Below, piece by piece: positions 1 to 9,163 of a stretch of 64,000 nucleotides of DNA. The position numbers and the translations under genes were made by a program. Position 1 is the first letter of the stretch. Each line of letters opens with the position of its first letter. Below the pieces are notes generated by a model. That model saw only the letters and a list, made by a program, of their open reading frames with translations. It was not told the origin of the DNA and ran no database searches. Origin of the DNA: Flavivirga amylovorans (lineage in GTDB: Bacteria > Bacteroidota > Bacteroidia > Flavobacteriales > Flavobacteriaceae); the NCBI RefSeq assembly GCF_030540875.1, contig NZ_JAUOEM010000001.1:1178001-1242000 (forward strand), read 5' to 3'.

Positions 1-1
1 T

Positions 2-121
2 TGGGATATTTTGGCAAAGCATTTTAAAAAAGAAGAAGTCGGACTATCATCTAAACTTATAGAAACTTATTGGCCAGAAAAAGGAACGTTTAAAATTTTA
101 AAAAATATGACTGATGAGTGA
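2..121 (+). CDS. atpB: V/A-type ATP synthase subunit B, C-terminal tail (partial)
   Basis: Only the last 39 codons are visible; the gene begins before the window. The tail contains WDILAKHFKKEEVG and LIETYWPEK, which resembles the end of V/A-ATPase B subunits (a W-x-L-L helix followed by an aromatic-rich end). Its TGA overlaps the ATG of the next gene (atpE), as expected inside one operon. B is the non-catalytic nucleotide-binding subunit of the V1/A1 hexamer. The identification rests on a short stretch plus context; another operon member is possible but less likely. Confidence 0.55.
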   Translation, partial: WDILAKHFKKEEVGLSSKLIETYWPEKGTFKILKNMTDE

Positions 122-713
122 TAAAACGTTGGATAAATTAATTGCTACGCTAAAATATGAAGCTATTGAAGCTGCTGAAAAATCTGCAAAAATAATATTG
201 GAAGAGGCGCATTCACAAGCCCGAAAAATTATAAAAGAGGCAGAAGAAAAAAAGAAACAAGTTCTTATAGAGGCTAATAAAAAGGCAGAATCTATCCTCA
301 ATAAAGGAGAAAGTGCACTGCAACAAGCTGCCAGAGACCTAAACATTAGAGTACAAAATGATTTAATTAAGCTTTTTGATGAGGTATTGAAAAAAGAAGT
401 TAGTGAAGTTTTTACGCCAGACCTCATGAAAACAGCAGTTTTAAAGGTTATTGAGAATTTAGATCATGGAGCAGAATTAAAACTTCCGAATGATTTCGAA
501 CAAAAATTGATAGATCATGTCCACCTACGTATACAAATATCCGATGACCTCATATTCTTCAATAAAGATGATAGTATACTAGGTGGATTATCAATTTATA
601 AAATGGATGAAGGCTGGAGTTACCATATTACACCAGAAGAAGTTGCAACATTAATAAATAACCAACTTAGTACCAAGTGGTCGAATATCTTAAAAAAGAC
701 TAAGAACGCATGA
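114..713 (+). CDS. atpE: V/A-type ATP synthase subunit E (peripheral stalk)
   Basis: This 199-residue protein matches the E subunit, which forms the peripheral stalk holding the catalytic head to the membrane sector. Residues 1-85 are an almost uninterrupted charged coiled coil rich in K, E and A (for example KIILEEAHSQARKIIKEAEE). The rest is the mixed alpha/beta head-binding domain, with LGGLSIYKMDEGWSYHITPE near the end matching the conserved GGL segment. The start overlaps the upstream stop by eight bases, and the stop overlaps the next start (positions 710-713), so translation is probably coupled. Confidence 0.85.
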   Translation: MSDKTLDKLIATLKYEAIEAAEKSAKIILEEAHSQARKIIKEAEEKKKQVLIEANKKAESILNKGESALQQAARDLNIRVQNDLIKLFDEVLKKEVSEVFTPDLMKTAVLKVIENLDHGAELKLPNDFEQKLIDHVHLRIQISDDLIFFNKDDSILGGLSIYKMDEGWSYHITPEEVATLINNQLSTKWSNILKKTKNA

Positions 714-1291
714 TTACAGGAAATCTGGAATATTTAATAAGTAGCTTACCATACTTGTCCTTTCAGGATTCAGAAGAAGAGCGTTTAAAGGTAGCCTCTC
801 TACTTAGAAAATATGCTGGAGTTTCAGAAAAAGAAAAATCGTTAATTACTATCTTGGATGATGAAGCAGCAAAGTTTTTAACACCTACTGCGAGTCATCT
901 TCTATCACAGATCAATCTAAATACTATTCATGAGGTAGCATTTTGGGAAAATGGAAATAAGGTATTAGCTGCTTTTTCAGAATATGTTTTTCTCATAAAG
1001 GAGCACATCAGAGAAGTGAGAATATCACGAAGAAAACACTCCGACCAAACGACATCTAAAAAGCAATCTTCACTAATAATAAGTGGAGACCCATTGAATG
1101 AAGAAATACAACTTCTTAAGTTGAAATGGAACAAACTGGAAACGCTTTCAATTGGTCATTATACAGACTTTGGAGCTTTGATCATTTATAAACTAAAGTT
1201 ATTGCTATTGCTTCGATGGTGGAGTTTTGACATGGATAAAGGTTTTGAGGTTTTTTTACAAACGATAAAAAAGGCGGAATATGGCAGATAA
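710..1291 (+). CDS. DUF2764 family protein of the V-type ATPase operon
   Basis: A 193-residue soluble, mostly helical protein. It lies between subunits E and D and overlaps both neighbours (ATG at 710 inside the atpE stop; its end overlaps the atpD start at 1281). Bacterial V-type ATPase operons of Bacteroidota, spirochaetes and chlamydiae carry a DUF2764 protein in this neighbourhood, proposed to replace the C/d-type central-stalk connector. The opening SSLPYLSFQD is typical of this family. The function is inferred from position only; no catalytic motif is seen. No separate C or F gene is visible in the window. Confidence 0.7.
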   Translation: MITGNLEYLISSLPYLSFQDSEEERLKVASLLRKYAGVSEKEKSLITILDDEAAKFLTPTASHLLSQINLNTIHEVAFWENGNKVLAAFSEYVFLIKEHIREVRISRRKHSDQTTSKKQSSLIISGDPLNEEIQLLKLKWNKLETLSIGHYTDFGALIIYKLKLLLLLRWWSFDMDKGFEVFLQTIKKAEYGR

Positions 1292-1892
1292 AATTTTAAT
1301 GAACAAGAATGCCTTGGCTGCCTTAAAAACAGAACTTAAGGAGTATAATATCGCTCTACCGGTTTTTGAGATGAAAGAACAGCAGTTAAAAGAAGTTGTT
1401 CAGTCCATAGAACATAGTATAAACCGTTTGGAAAAAGCTATAGAACAAACCAATAAAGAAATAAAAACGTGGGTTGCTGTAATGGCTGAGGATACAGTTG
1501 ATTTATCCGATTTAATAAAGGTAGACCATGTCAATACTGAGAAACGAGAAATAGCAGGAGTCGGTATTGAAGCATTTGTAGATGTGATTTTTGAAAACAT
1601 AGAAGTAGATCTTCTAGCGACACCATTATGGGTAGATACAGCTATTAATGTTGTAAAAGACCAAAAAACCAATCATATCATATTAGAGATAGAAAAGAAA
1701 AATATAGAACTGTTACGAGAAGAATTGACAGAAGCCCGTCGGATGAAAAATGCACTCAAGGAAGTATTCATACCAGAAGCCATAGAGAGCATCAGAAAAA
1801 TTGAAATTTATTTAGGCGATGTGGAGCGCTTGGCTATAGGCTGTGCCAAATTGGTAAAAAAGAAAAAATTGGATAAAAAGGCTGTGTCATGA
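1281..1892 (+). CDS. atpD: V/A-type ATP synthase subunit D (central rotor shaft)
   Basis: A 203-residue protein with long amphipathic helices at both ends (about residues 5-70 and 125-200), as expected for the antiparallel coiled coil of the rotor shaft that turns inside the catalytic hexamer. The C-terminal helix carries EARRMKNALKEVFIPEA, matching the conserved RRVNALE-like segment of D subunits. Its start overlaps the DUF2764 gene and its stop overlaps the subunit I start at 1889. The usual A and B genes are not between E and D here; B appears to lie upstream instead. Confidence 0.85.
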   Translation: MADKILMNKNALAALKTELKEYNIALPVFEMKEQQLKEVVQSIEHSINRLEKAIEQTNKEIKTWVAVMAEDTVDLSDLIKVDHVNTEKREIAGVGIEAFVDVIFENIEVDLLATPLWVDTAINVVKDQKTNHIILEIEKKNIELLREELTEARRMKNALKEVFIPEAIESIRKIEIYLGDVERLAIGCAKLVKKKKLDKKAVS

Positions 1893-3736
1893 TCGTTAGA
1901 ATGAAGGAAATATTACTTTTTACCACATCAAGTTCAGTAGACGAGACCGTCCATAAACTTGGTGGGCTTGGCGTTGTAGATATTAAAGAAATCCATCAGC
2001 CTAAAGGTGAATTGATAGAACGGTGTGTAAAAGAGATTAATCGTACTGAGAGTGCTATCGACATGCTTAAAAATTATAAAAGTGATGAAGATGCAACCAA
2101 GTTACAATACAGGATAAAGGATCCCAAACGCACTGTAAGCCGTGTATTGAAAACAGTTCATATTAAACAAAAATGCAAAAGCAAACTGGATGATCTTAAT
2201 AAGCAGTTAGCCTGGTATCAAACTTGGGGAGAAGACATTAAAATAGAAGATTTTAAGTATCTACAAGAAAAGGGGCTATATATTCATCTGTACCTGGTAG
2301 ACAAACCGTTTTTAAAATCATTGACCAAGAGTCATTGTATAGAAGTTTTTGCAGAGCAGAATGGTAACATACCAATCGCTTTTTTTACTAGAGATGCCTC
2401 TGAAAAATTGAACTTGAAAGCCGTTTCATTGCCCGAATTGTCATTAAAAAGCATCAAACAACAAATTAAAAGGAAAGAACGACAGCTTGTAGAAATAGAA
2501 TTGTTTTTGGAAGATCAAACTAATAGTACGATGTCTTTAGATGATTATCTCATTGTTTTGAAGGATCGATTAGGAGTCGAAGAAACTTTAAAGGGTATGG
2601 GAGATGTAGAAGGCAAAGTTAAATATTTAAAAGGATACATTCCACAACATACTATTGAGCTGTTTAAATCTGCTGCACAACAATATAATTGGGGATACAA
2701 TATATCAGATCCAGATAATCCAGAAGACGTTCCCGTCTATATTAAGAACCCCAAATGGATCAGTATTATAAATCCAGTGATGAAGTTTATAGACATTGTG
2801 CCCGGATATAAAGAAGTAGATGTCTCTATTTATTTTTTAGTAGCCTTTGCACTGTTTTTTGCTATGCTTGTAGGTGATGCAGGCTATGGTGCTATTTTTT
2901 TGTTGACCACGATTTTGTTCCGCAAAAAAATGGCTTCCCAAATGCGTTTGCTAATGTATGTACTCAGTGGTACAACTGTGATTTGGGGAGTACTTAGCGG
3001 TACCTATTTTGGAGCTGAAGAAATTGCAGCTATACCGTTTTTTAACAATTTAATAATCGAAGACATATCAAGTTTTGGAGTAGACAATATTGCGTTTATG
3101 ATGCACCTTTCCTTCCTCATTGGCACAATACATCTCACGATTGCTCATGGTGTCCGCTTTTTTCAATTTATAAATTCCATAAAAGCACTAAGCGAACTGG
3201 GGTGGATTTGTTTGGTTTGGGGATTGTTTTTTCTAACGGAACAATTGGTGTTGTCTAAAACTTCCCCAGATTGGAGTCATTGGTTGTTCCTGGTGGGGGC
3301 ATTATTGGTTGCTTTGTTCTCTGTAGAAAGCAAAAACTTTTTTAAAAGCATGGGTGTTTCCGTGGCTAATTTGCCATTAAGCCTTATTAGTGGCTTTTCT
3401 GATATCGTTTCTTATGTTAGACTTTTTGCAGTTGGTATGGCTACAGCAGCAGTAGCTTCAAGTTTTAATAATATGGTATTACCCAATGGGATTTCAGATA
3501 TGGGAATTTTAAATTTAATTATGGCTGCAATCGCATTATTATTAGGCCATGGATTGAACGTTGCTTTAGCGTTGATGGCTGTTATGGTGCATGGTATACG
3601 GTTAAACATGTTAGAGTTTGCAGGGCATCTAGGTGTGCAATTTTCAGGAGAAGCCTATAAGCCATTTAAATTGATAGCACCTTCGCGTGCGTTTGAGGCC
3701 CAGAATACAAATCCACTAACTCAGAATAATATATAA
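1889..3736 (+). CDS. atpI: V/A-type ATP synthase subunit I (a-type stator, 116 kDa family)
   Basis: A 615-residue stator subunit that forms the ion half-channels beside the K ring. Residues 1-about 300 are soluble with coiled-coil stretches; residues about 312-600 form seven or eight membrane helices. The essential arginine is visible in SYVRLFAVG (Arg511), followed by a GHGLNVALALMAVMVHGIRLNMLEF segment (split by the membrane) that is typical of the last helices. Length is slightly short of the usual 600-650. The ATG overlaps the atpD stop, so it belongs to the same transcript. Confidence 0.9.
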   Translation: MIVRMKEILLFTTSSSVDETVHKLGGLGVVDIKEIHQPKGELIERCVKEINRTESAIDMLKNYKSDEDATKLQYRIKDPKRTVSRVLKTVHIKQKCKSKLDDLNKQLAWYQTWGEDIKIEDFKYLQEKGLYIHLYLVDKPFLKSLTKSHCIEVFAEQNGNIPIAFFTRDASEKLNLKAVSLPELSLKSIKQQIKRKERQLVEIELFLEDQTNSTMSLDDYLIVLKDRLGVEETLKGMGDVEGKVKYLKGYIPQHTIELFKSAAQQYNWGYNISDPDNPEDVPVYIKNPKWISIINPVMKFIDIVPGYKEVDVSIYFLVAFALFFAMLVGDAGYGAIFLLTTILFRKKMASQMRLLMYVLSGTTVIWGVLSGTYFGAEEIAAIPFFNNLIIEDISSFGVDNIAFMMHLSFLIGTIHLTIAHGVRFFQFINSIKALSELGWICLVWGLFFLTEQLVLSKTSPDWSHWLFLVGALLVALFSVESKNFFKSMGVSVANLPLSLISGFSDIVSYVRLFAVGMATAAVASSFNNMVLPNGISDMGILNLIMAAIALLLGHGLNVALALMAVMVHGIRLNMLEFAGHLGVQFSGEAYKPFKLIAPSRAFEAQNTNPLTQNNI

Positions 3737-3766
3737 CAGACTATTGAAAATTATAAAAATTAAATC

Positions 3767-4234
3767 ATGATAAGTATAGCATTAATTGAAACAACAGTAA
3801 AAGGATTGGGAGACATGGGAATGTCTTTAAGTATTGCAGCAATAGGATCAGCGATAGGAACAGGAATAGCAGGTATGGCTGCTATAGGCGCCTGGAAAAA
3901 AATGATAACCAGTGGACAAAAAGCGGCGACAGCCTTACTTATTTTTGTTGGTGCGCCGCTATCTCAGGTTATATATGGTATGATTCTAAAAAATGCCATT
4001 GCTGATGCTAACTTAAATCCCGATTCATACTTCTGGCAAATACTCATCGGACTTTTTGCAGGAGCAGCCATGGCGGGATCAGCAATATTTCAGGGGAAAG
4101 CTGGAGCAAGAGCCTGTGATGCTATTGCTTCTGGTGCAAACGATACCGCAAAATATATTATGATTATTGGAGTCGTAGAGACAGTTGCATTGTTCGTTAT
4201 GATATTCACTATGACAGGATTACCAACTGTTTAA
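3767..4234 (+). CDS. atpK: V/A-type ATP synthase proteolipid subunit K, Na+-type
   Basis: A 155-residue protein with four membrane helices (two fused hairpins), as in 16-kDa proteolipids. It makes the rotor ring. Only the second hairpin carries the ion-binding carboxylate (Glu139 in GVVETVALF). The other ligands of the Na+-ATPase of Enterococcus are present at equivalent places: Ser66-Gln67 in APLSQVIYG and Gln109 in AIFQGKAG. That residue set is known from Na+-coupled rings, so Na+ coupling is inferred here. It follows subunit I after 30 bases and ends the operon. Confidence 0.88.
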   Translation: MISIALIETTVKGLGDMGMSLSIAAIGSAIGTGIAGMAAIGAWKKMITSGQKAATALLIFVGAPLSQVIYGMILKNAIADANLNPDSYFWQILIGLFAGAAMAGSAIFQGKAGARACDAIASGANDTAKYIMIIGVVETVALFVMIFTMTGLPTV

Positions 4235-4312
4235 TTACAAGGAACACCTTATTTTTTTACTTAATAATCAAGTCCAACATATTTTTCTAATAGTAATAAA
4301 TAATAAAAAATT

Positions 4313-5575
4313 ATGAAAACAATTTTTAAAAATGTCATGTTAACAGGTATATTATTAATAGGGTTTAGTTTCTACGCTCAAAACAGAAACCTTGATAATT
4401 TTAGGCAACCAGATAAAAGTGGTATAAATGTATTTGAAAGCCCCAAAGACGATATATCAACTTTCGATAATGTAAAAGTAAGAATTGGTGGTTCTTCCAC
4501 ATTACAATTTCAAGCTCTGGGTCATGAAAATTCAGGAGTCGTACCTTTAAAAGAAATTGGCAATAATTTCAACCTCGCTACTGCAAACTTGGATTTGGAT
4601 GTTGCTTTGTACGACGGTGTTAGAATGCATTTACGTACATATTTATCGTCTCGTCACCATCCAGAGCCTTATGTTAAAGGGGGGTATCTTCAAATCGATA
4701 AATTAGATTTTATAAGTGAGGGGTTTATGGAGGGATTTATGAAGTATGCTACCTTAAAAATCGGGCATATGGAAAACAATTATGGTGATGCTCACTTTAG
4801 ACGTAGTGATAATTCCCAAACAATATATAATCCGTTTGTTGGTAATTTAATTATGGATGCTTTTACTACAGAAGTTGGTGCAGAGCTTTATTATAGAAGA
4901 CATGGATTTATTGGTATGCTAGGTTTTACCAATGGTAAACTAAATCAGGCCGTTGATAACCCAGATACGGGAGGAGCTTCTTTATTGGCTAAGTTAGGGT
5001 ATGATAAACAATATAGTAACGATTTAAGAGTAAGATTAACGGGCTCTATTTATAATACAGGAGCAGTAAGGACTTCTTATTTATATAGTGCAGATAGAAC
5101 AGGTTCCAGATATTATCTTGTTTTAGAGCCTGAGGATGCCCGTGCTTCAAGTAATTTTAGGTCTGGGCGTTATAACCCTAATTTAAGAAACAAAATTACT
5201 GCTATCATGGTTAATCCGTTTATAAAATATAAAGGATTGGAGTTTTTTGGAACGATAGAAACAGCAACTGGCAAGGCAAATGATGAAATCGAAGAACGCA
5301 CTGCAAAACAATTTGCAGGAGAGTTCATTTATAGGTTTGGAAACGAGGAAAACTTTTATTTAGGTACCCGTTATAACAAAGTTGATTCTGAGGAATCAAA
5401 TGGAGACAACATTGAAATTTCAAGATTTCAATTAAGTGCAGGTTGGTTTATGACCAAAAATATTTTAATGAAGTTAGAGTACGTAAGTCAAGAACACGAT
5501 GGCTATAATACAAGTAGTATTTTTAATGATGGAGCATTTGATGGTTTATTGGCAGAAGCTGTGATAAGTTTCTAA
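4313..5575 (+). CDS. outer-membrane beta-barrel protein, porin-like
   Basis: A 420-residue protein with a cleavable signal peptide ending at about FSFYAQ. The mature part alternates polar and hydrophobic residues in many short strands with aromatic girdles and ends in AEAVISF; a C-terminal Phe is typical of outer-membrane barrels. The general pattern resembles flavobacterial phosphate/anion-type porins, but no exact family is assigned. It starts 78 bases after atpK and is followed by two YceI-like genes and a two-component system, so it may be part of that envelope-related group. Substrate unknown. Confidence 0.7.
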   Translation: MKTIFKNVMLTGILLIGFSFYAQNRNLDNFRQPDKSGINVFESPKDDISTFDNVKVRIGGSSTLQFQALGHENSGVVPLKEIGNNFNLATANLDLDVALYDGVRMHLRTYLSSRHHPEPYVKGGYLQIDKLDFISEGFMEGFMKYATLKIGHMENNYGDAHFRRSDNSQTIYNPFVGNLIMDAFTTEVGAELYYRRHGFIGMLGFTNGKLNQAVDNPDTGGASLLAKLGYDKQYSNDLRVRLTGSIYNTGAVRTSYLYSADRTGSRYYLVLEPEDARASSNFRSGRYNPNLRNKITAIMVNPFIKYKGLEFFGTIETATGKANDEIEERTAKQFAGEFIYRFGNEENFYLGTRYNKVDSEESNGDNIEISRFQLSAGWFMTKNILMKLEYVSQEHDGYNTSSIFNDGAFDGLLAEAVISF

Positions 5576-5648
5576 CAAGGAAACAAGTAATTATTGAGTC
5601 TTTTTTGATTTATGAGTCTTTCTTCCTGTTGGATCTGAAATAGGGGTT

Positions 5649-6254
5649 ATGAAAAAGATAGTATTTTTTAATTCAATTATGCTAATGTTAGCTTTTACTA
5701 ACAAAGACATTGTAAAGGATAATACATCTGTATTAATAGCCCCGGAAAGTGAATTGATGGTAAAAGGAAAAACGAATATCAATACCTTTAAATGTTATTT
5801 TGATGTTCAGAAGTTGAAAGACCCTATCCCGGTTTTTTTCGAGACAAGAGGACGTAAAATGATTTTTGAAAAAACGAAACTTATTTTAGAAAATACGTGT
5901 TTCGATTGTGGTAGCAGAGGTATTAACAAAGATTTTCAAAAGGTATTAAATTCAAAAGCACACCCTCAAATAATTCTTGAATTAAAAGCGCTTGAAAGGC
6001 TTAATGGGGAAGACGCCGTTGTGAAGGCAACATTAGATTTAGAAATTGCAGGAACTATTAAATCATATAAGTTTCCTGTAGAATTAAAAGGCAAAAAAAA
6101 TGTATTTGTTAAAGGTGTTTTGATTTTGAATATCCGTGATTTTAATATAGATCCTCCTGAAAAGCTATTAGGTATTATTGCTGTTGAAGAGACTATTGAA
6201 ATTAGTTTTCAACTATTGATAAAGGAGTTTGTTGTATGTCATGATAAAAATTAA
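5649..6254 (+). CDS. YceI-like protein
   Basis: A 201-residue protein with a hydrophobic N-terminus (about residues 1-20; weak signal peptide). It shares the segment DFNIDPPEKLLG with the next gene and the general beta-rich layout of YceI proteins, which are lipocalin-like barrels that bind polyisoprenoid-type lipids outside the inner membrane. Two cysteines (CFDCG, about residues 89-92) are spaced like a metal or disulfide pair, which is unusual for the family. It probably acts in the periplasm with the adjacent porin and YceI paralogue. The ligand is unknown. Confidence 0.65.
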   Translation: MKKIVFFNSIMLMLAFTNKDIVKDNTSVLIAPESELMVKGKTNINTFKCYFDVQKLKDPIPVFFETRGRKMIFEKTKLILENTCFDCGSRGINKDFQKVLNSKAHPQIILELKALERLNGEDAVVKATLDLEIAGTIKSYKFPVELKGKKNVFVKGVLILNIRDFNIDPPEKLLGIIAVEETIEISFQLLIKEFVVCHDKN

Positions 6255-6315
6255 AAACACCTTTAAAAATTAGAGATTTACCTTGATAAAAATCATGTTT
6301 TAACATTTATTTTCT

Positions 6316-6927
6316 ATGGAACTTTGTATAAAATTAAAAGCTATGCTGCTATTTAGAAAAACACATATTATTTTTTTGAGTTTTTTAATGCTAGCTGTTT
6401 TCATGCCGCAATGGTGTTTCGCTCAAACATTCAATTTGAATAACCAGGAGTCTTCATTGGTTATTTCGGGCACTTCCAGTTTACATGATTGGGAGGTTAT
6501 TGTTGAAGATAAATCTGGAGAGATTGTATTTAATGACCTGAAGACTAGAGATATTGATGAATGCAGTTTGGTCATTATGGCGGAGAGCTTAAAGAGTGGA
6601 AAGAAATCTATGGATAAAAATACCTATAAAGCTATAAAAACCAATGCCTACAAAAAGATAACTTTTCAACTAATTGAAGTTAAGGAAATCGTAAATAAAG
6701 AATCTGGTAAATTTCATGTAACATGTTTTGGAAACTTATTTGTTGCTGGAGTTGAAAAACGTATTTCCTTGGATTTTGAAGGTCATGTTTTTGAGGATAA
6801 GATAATATTGAACGGAGAAAAGAATATTAAAATGACAGATTTTAATATAGACCCTCCAAAGGCTTTATTTGGTACTATAAAAACAGGAAATGATATAAGA
6901 ATAAAATTCTCAGCAACTTTTGAATAG
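6316..6927 (+). CDS. YceI-like periplasmic protein
   Basis: A 203-residue YceI-family protein. A second methionine at 6343 gives a better signal peptide (MLLFRKTHIIFLSF... ending WCFAQ), so 6343 may be the true start. The mature part opens with a strand and GTSSLHDWEV, a family hallmark, and ends with TDFNIDPPKALFGTIKTG. It is closely spaced with a response regulator gene 12 bases downstream, so the YceI pair, the regulator and the kinase probably share a transcript. The bound lipid is not predictable from sequence. Confidence 0.75.
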   Translation: MELCIKLKAMLLFRKTHIIFLSFLMLAVFMPQWCFAQTFNLNNQESSLVISGTSSLHDWEVIVEDKSGEIVFNDLKTRDIDECSLVIMAESLKSGKKSMDKNTYKAIKTNAYKKITFQLIEVKEIVNKESGKFHVTCFGNLFVAGVEKRISLDFEGHVFEDKIILNGEKNIKMTDFNIDPPKALFGTIKTGNDIRIKFSATFE

Positions 6928-6939
6928 CTAATTAATATT

Positions 6940-7614
6940 ATGAAAATACTTGTTATCGAAGATAATATAGAACTTCTAAAAGACATCAAGAATTTTCTGG
7001 AGGAACAAGGAAATATTTGTGAAATTGCGACCGATTATAAATCGGCTTTTATGAAGGCTGTTATTTTTCCTTATGATATTTTAGTTGTAGATATTACGCT
7101 ACCAGATGGAACAGGGCTTGATATCATTAAAGAAGTCAAGAAAGAAAATATTGATGTAGGTATTATCATTATTTCTGCTAAAAATGCCATAGGGGACAAG
7201 GTGAATGGTCTGGAAATAGGAGCAGATGATTATTTAACCAAACCTTTTTATATGGCAGAGCTTAATGCAAGAATTAAAGCACTTTACAGAAGGAAAGCAT
7301 ATAAAGGAAGTAAAGAAATAATTTTCAATGAAATTAAAATAAGGCCTGATAATCATGAAGTTTTTATAAATGATCGTTTAATGAATCTAACCAAAAAGGA
7401 ATTTGATATCCTCCATTTTTTTGTAGCGAATAGAAATAGGTTGTTAACAAAAGAAGCTATAGCCGAACACCTTTGGGGAGATCACATTGAAATGGCCGAT
7501 TCTTTTAATTTTATCTATACACATTTGGCTAATTTGAGAAAAAAGATTACCAAATTTGGAGGAAGAGATTATATTAAATCGATCTATAGTGTCGGATATA
7601 AATTTAGCGATTAG
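6940..7614 (+). CDS. OmpR-family response regulator
   Basis: A 224-residue regulator with an N-terminal receiver domain (residues 1-about 118) and a C-terminal winged-helix DNA-binding domain. The receiver has the acidic pair IEDN, phospho-acceptor Asp51 (VVDITLPDG) and Lys101 (LTKPF). The effector domain shows the OmpR pattern LTKKEFDILHFF and the terminal SVGYKFSD. It is two bases upstream of the histidine kinase gene, its obvious partner. Targets may include the adjacent YceI and porin genes, by proximity only. Confidence 0.92.
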   Translation: MKILVIEDNIELLKDIKNFLEEQGNICEIATDYKSAFMKAVIFPYDILVVDITLPDGTGLDIIKEVKKENIDVGIIIISAKNAIGDKVNGLEIGADDYLTKPFYMAELNARIKALYRRKAYKGSKEIIFNEIKIRPDNHEVFINDRLMNLTKKEFDILHFFVANRNRLLTKEAIAEHLWGDHIEMADSFNFIYTHLANLRKKITKFGGRDYIKSIYSVGYKFSD

Positions 7615-7616
7615 AA

Positions 7617-8867
7617 ATGAATTTAGTTACCAAAACCAATAAGTACTATCTCATATTTTTTATATTTCTTTTTCCGCTTATGGTTGCGGCAGACTATTTT
7701 CTTATTCAATATGTTGTAAACAAGGAGGTTGACGATATATTGAAACATGAAAGCGAGCGAATAAGCTTTAACCTTAAGGAAAATGAAACGTTTCCATCTT
7801 CTAACTATATATTTAGTACAACACCTGTAACCGAAGACTTTCCTGTATCGAATAAATATAGAGACACTTTAATTTATGAAGCTTATGCGGATAAATTGAT
7901 GCCTTATCGTATGTATGAGTTTACGGCTTTAATAGATGCCCAAAAAATGAAGATTTCCCTCAAACATGTTCTTTTAGACATGAATGAATTGATTGTATGG
8001 CTTTTTGTAACGACCACTTTGGTTATACTGTTGCTGGTAACAGGTTTATTTTTTATCAATCAAGGCATATATAGGTGGGCATGGAAACCTTTTTTTGAAA
8101 ACTTATCAAAACTTACAAATTACGATATCACTAAAAAAAATCCGGTAAATCTCGAAACTTCTAATATTAGCGAATTTAAAGAGCTCAATAGAATTGTAAC
8201 AGCTTTGATGAACCAAGTAAAAAAGGATTTTCAAAACCTTAAAGAATTCAATGAGAATATTTCTCATGAAATACAAACACCTCTCGCTATTATTCGCAAC
8301 AAAATGGTGTTGCTTTTAGAAAGTCAAGACCTTAAGGAAAAAGAACTTCATTGGGTACAGGCTGTTTATCAGGAGGCAAATAAACTATCAAAAATTGGTA
8401 AGTCTTTGACTTTGATTTCCAGAATAGAAAATCAAGAATTTACAAGACTGGATAGTGTAGACATCAGTGTTATAGTTGACAATATTATCGGCAATATGGA
8501 AGAGATGATTGCATTTAAAAATCTCGAAATAACGGTTAAATTAAACCCTGTTAAGGTAAAATGTGATCAGATTTTAGCCAATATCCTCTTTACTAATTTG
8601 ATAAAAAATGCTGTACAGCATAATCTAGAGGGCGGATATATAGAAATACTTCTAAATGAAGAAAAATTTGAAATTGTAAATACAGGCAAGATTTCAGAAA
8701 TAGAAACAGAGCAGTTGTTCAAGCGTTTTCAAAGAGGAAACAAAGAAACAGAATCATTAGGCTTGGGTCTGGCTATTAACCAGAAAATATGTGAAATGTA
8801 TGGGTTTTTGCTTGATTATAGTTTGCAATCGGGCAAACATAAGCTTTCTTTATATTTTAATAATTAA
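7617..8867 (+). CDS. sensor histidine kinase
   Basis: A 416-residue membrane kinase. Two membrane helices (about residues 11-31 and 125-147) bracket a roughly 90-residue periplasmic sensor region without recognised domain. The dimerisation/phosphotransfer helix has His217 in NISHEIQTPLAII; Gln replaces the more usual Leu or Phe after Glu-Ile. The ATPase domain has an N-box (LIKNAVQHN) and a G-box (GLGLAIN). It is short at the end, with a compact F-box region. It pairs with the regulator immediately upstream. Confidence 0.92.
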   Translation: MNLVTKTNKYYLIFFIFLFPLMVAADYFLIQYVVNKEVDDILKHESERISFNLKENETFPSSNYIFSTTPVTEDFPVSNKYRDTLIYEAYADKLMPYRMYEFTALIDAQKMKISLKHVLLDMNELIVWLFVTTTLVILLLVTGLFFINQGIYRWAWKPFFENLSKLTNYDITKKNPVNLETSNISEFKELNRIVTALMNQVKKDFQNLKEFNENISHEIQTPLAIIRNKMVLLLESQDLKEKELHWVQAVYQEANKLSKIGKSLTLISRIENQEFTRLDSVDISVIVDNIIGNMEEMIAFKNLEITVKLNPVKVKCDQILANILFTNLIKNAVQHNLEGGYIEILLNEEKFEIVNTGKISEIETEQLFKRFQRGNKETESLGLGLAINQKICEMYGFLLDYSLQSGKHKLSLYFNN

Positions 8868-8926
8868 CGTAAGTTTCTATAGAAATATGATAATCATGTG
8901 TTTGCAAAATTTTAAAGATAAAACAG

Positions 8927-9050
8927 TGTCATTTCGAACGCTATCGAAAACAAAATATATTTTGTTTGAAGATATAAGCGAAGCTTACGAGGAGAAATCC
9001 CATTATGATGGGATGTCTCGTCACTCATACTTCGTTCTGTCGACATGACA
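8927..9050. repeat. intergenic repeat with TGTCAT/ATGACA ends
   Basis: This element fills the gap between the kinase gene and a convergent LRR gene. Its ends are inverted (TGTCAT at 8927 and ATGACA at 9045), and it contains smaller palindromes, such as ACAAAATATATTTTGT and a hairpin around GGGAT/ATCCC near 8997-9013. The GAGAAATCCC and GATGTCTCG pieces are typical of flavobacterial intergenic repeats. A short open frame across it (8791-9048) looks spurious. It may also terminate transcription from both sides. Confidence 0.6.
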
Positions 9051-9163
9051 AAGAATTGTATTTCAAAGTGCTAAGATGATTGTTTCCAGTTTAATTTAAA
9101 TCGACTCATGTTAATTAGAATTAAATATATTAAACAAGTAAAAATATTCAGTAAGTAGAGTTG

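Noticed and set aside
8791-9048. 85-residue open frame overlapping the kinase gene end
   Set aside because: It runs through an intergenic repeat, overlaps the histidine kinase in another frame and has no protein-like composition.
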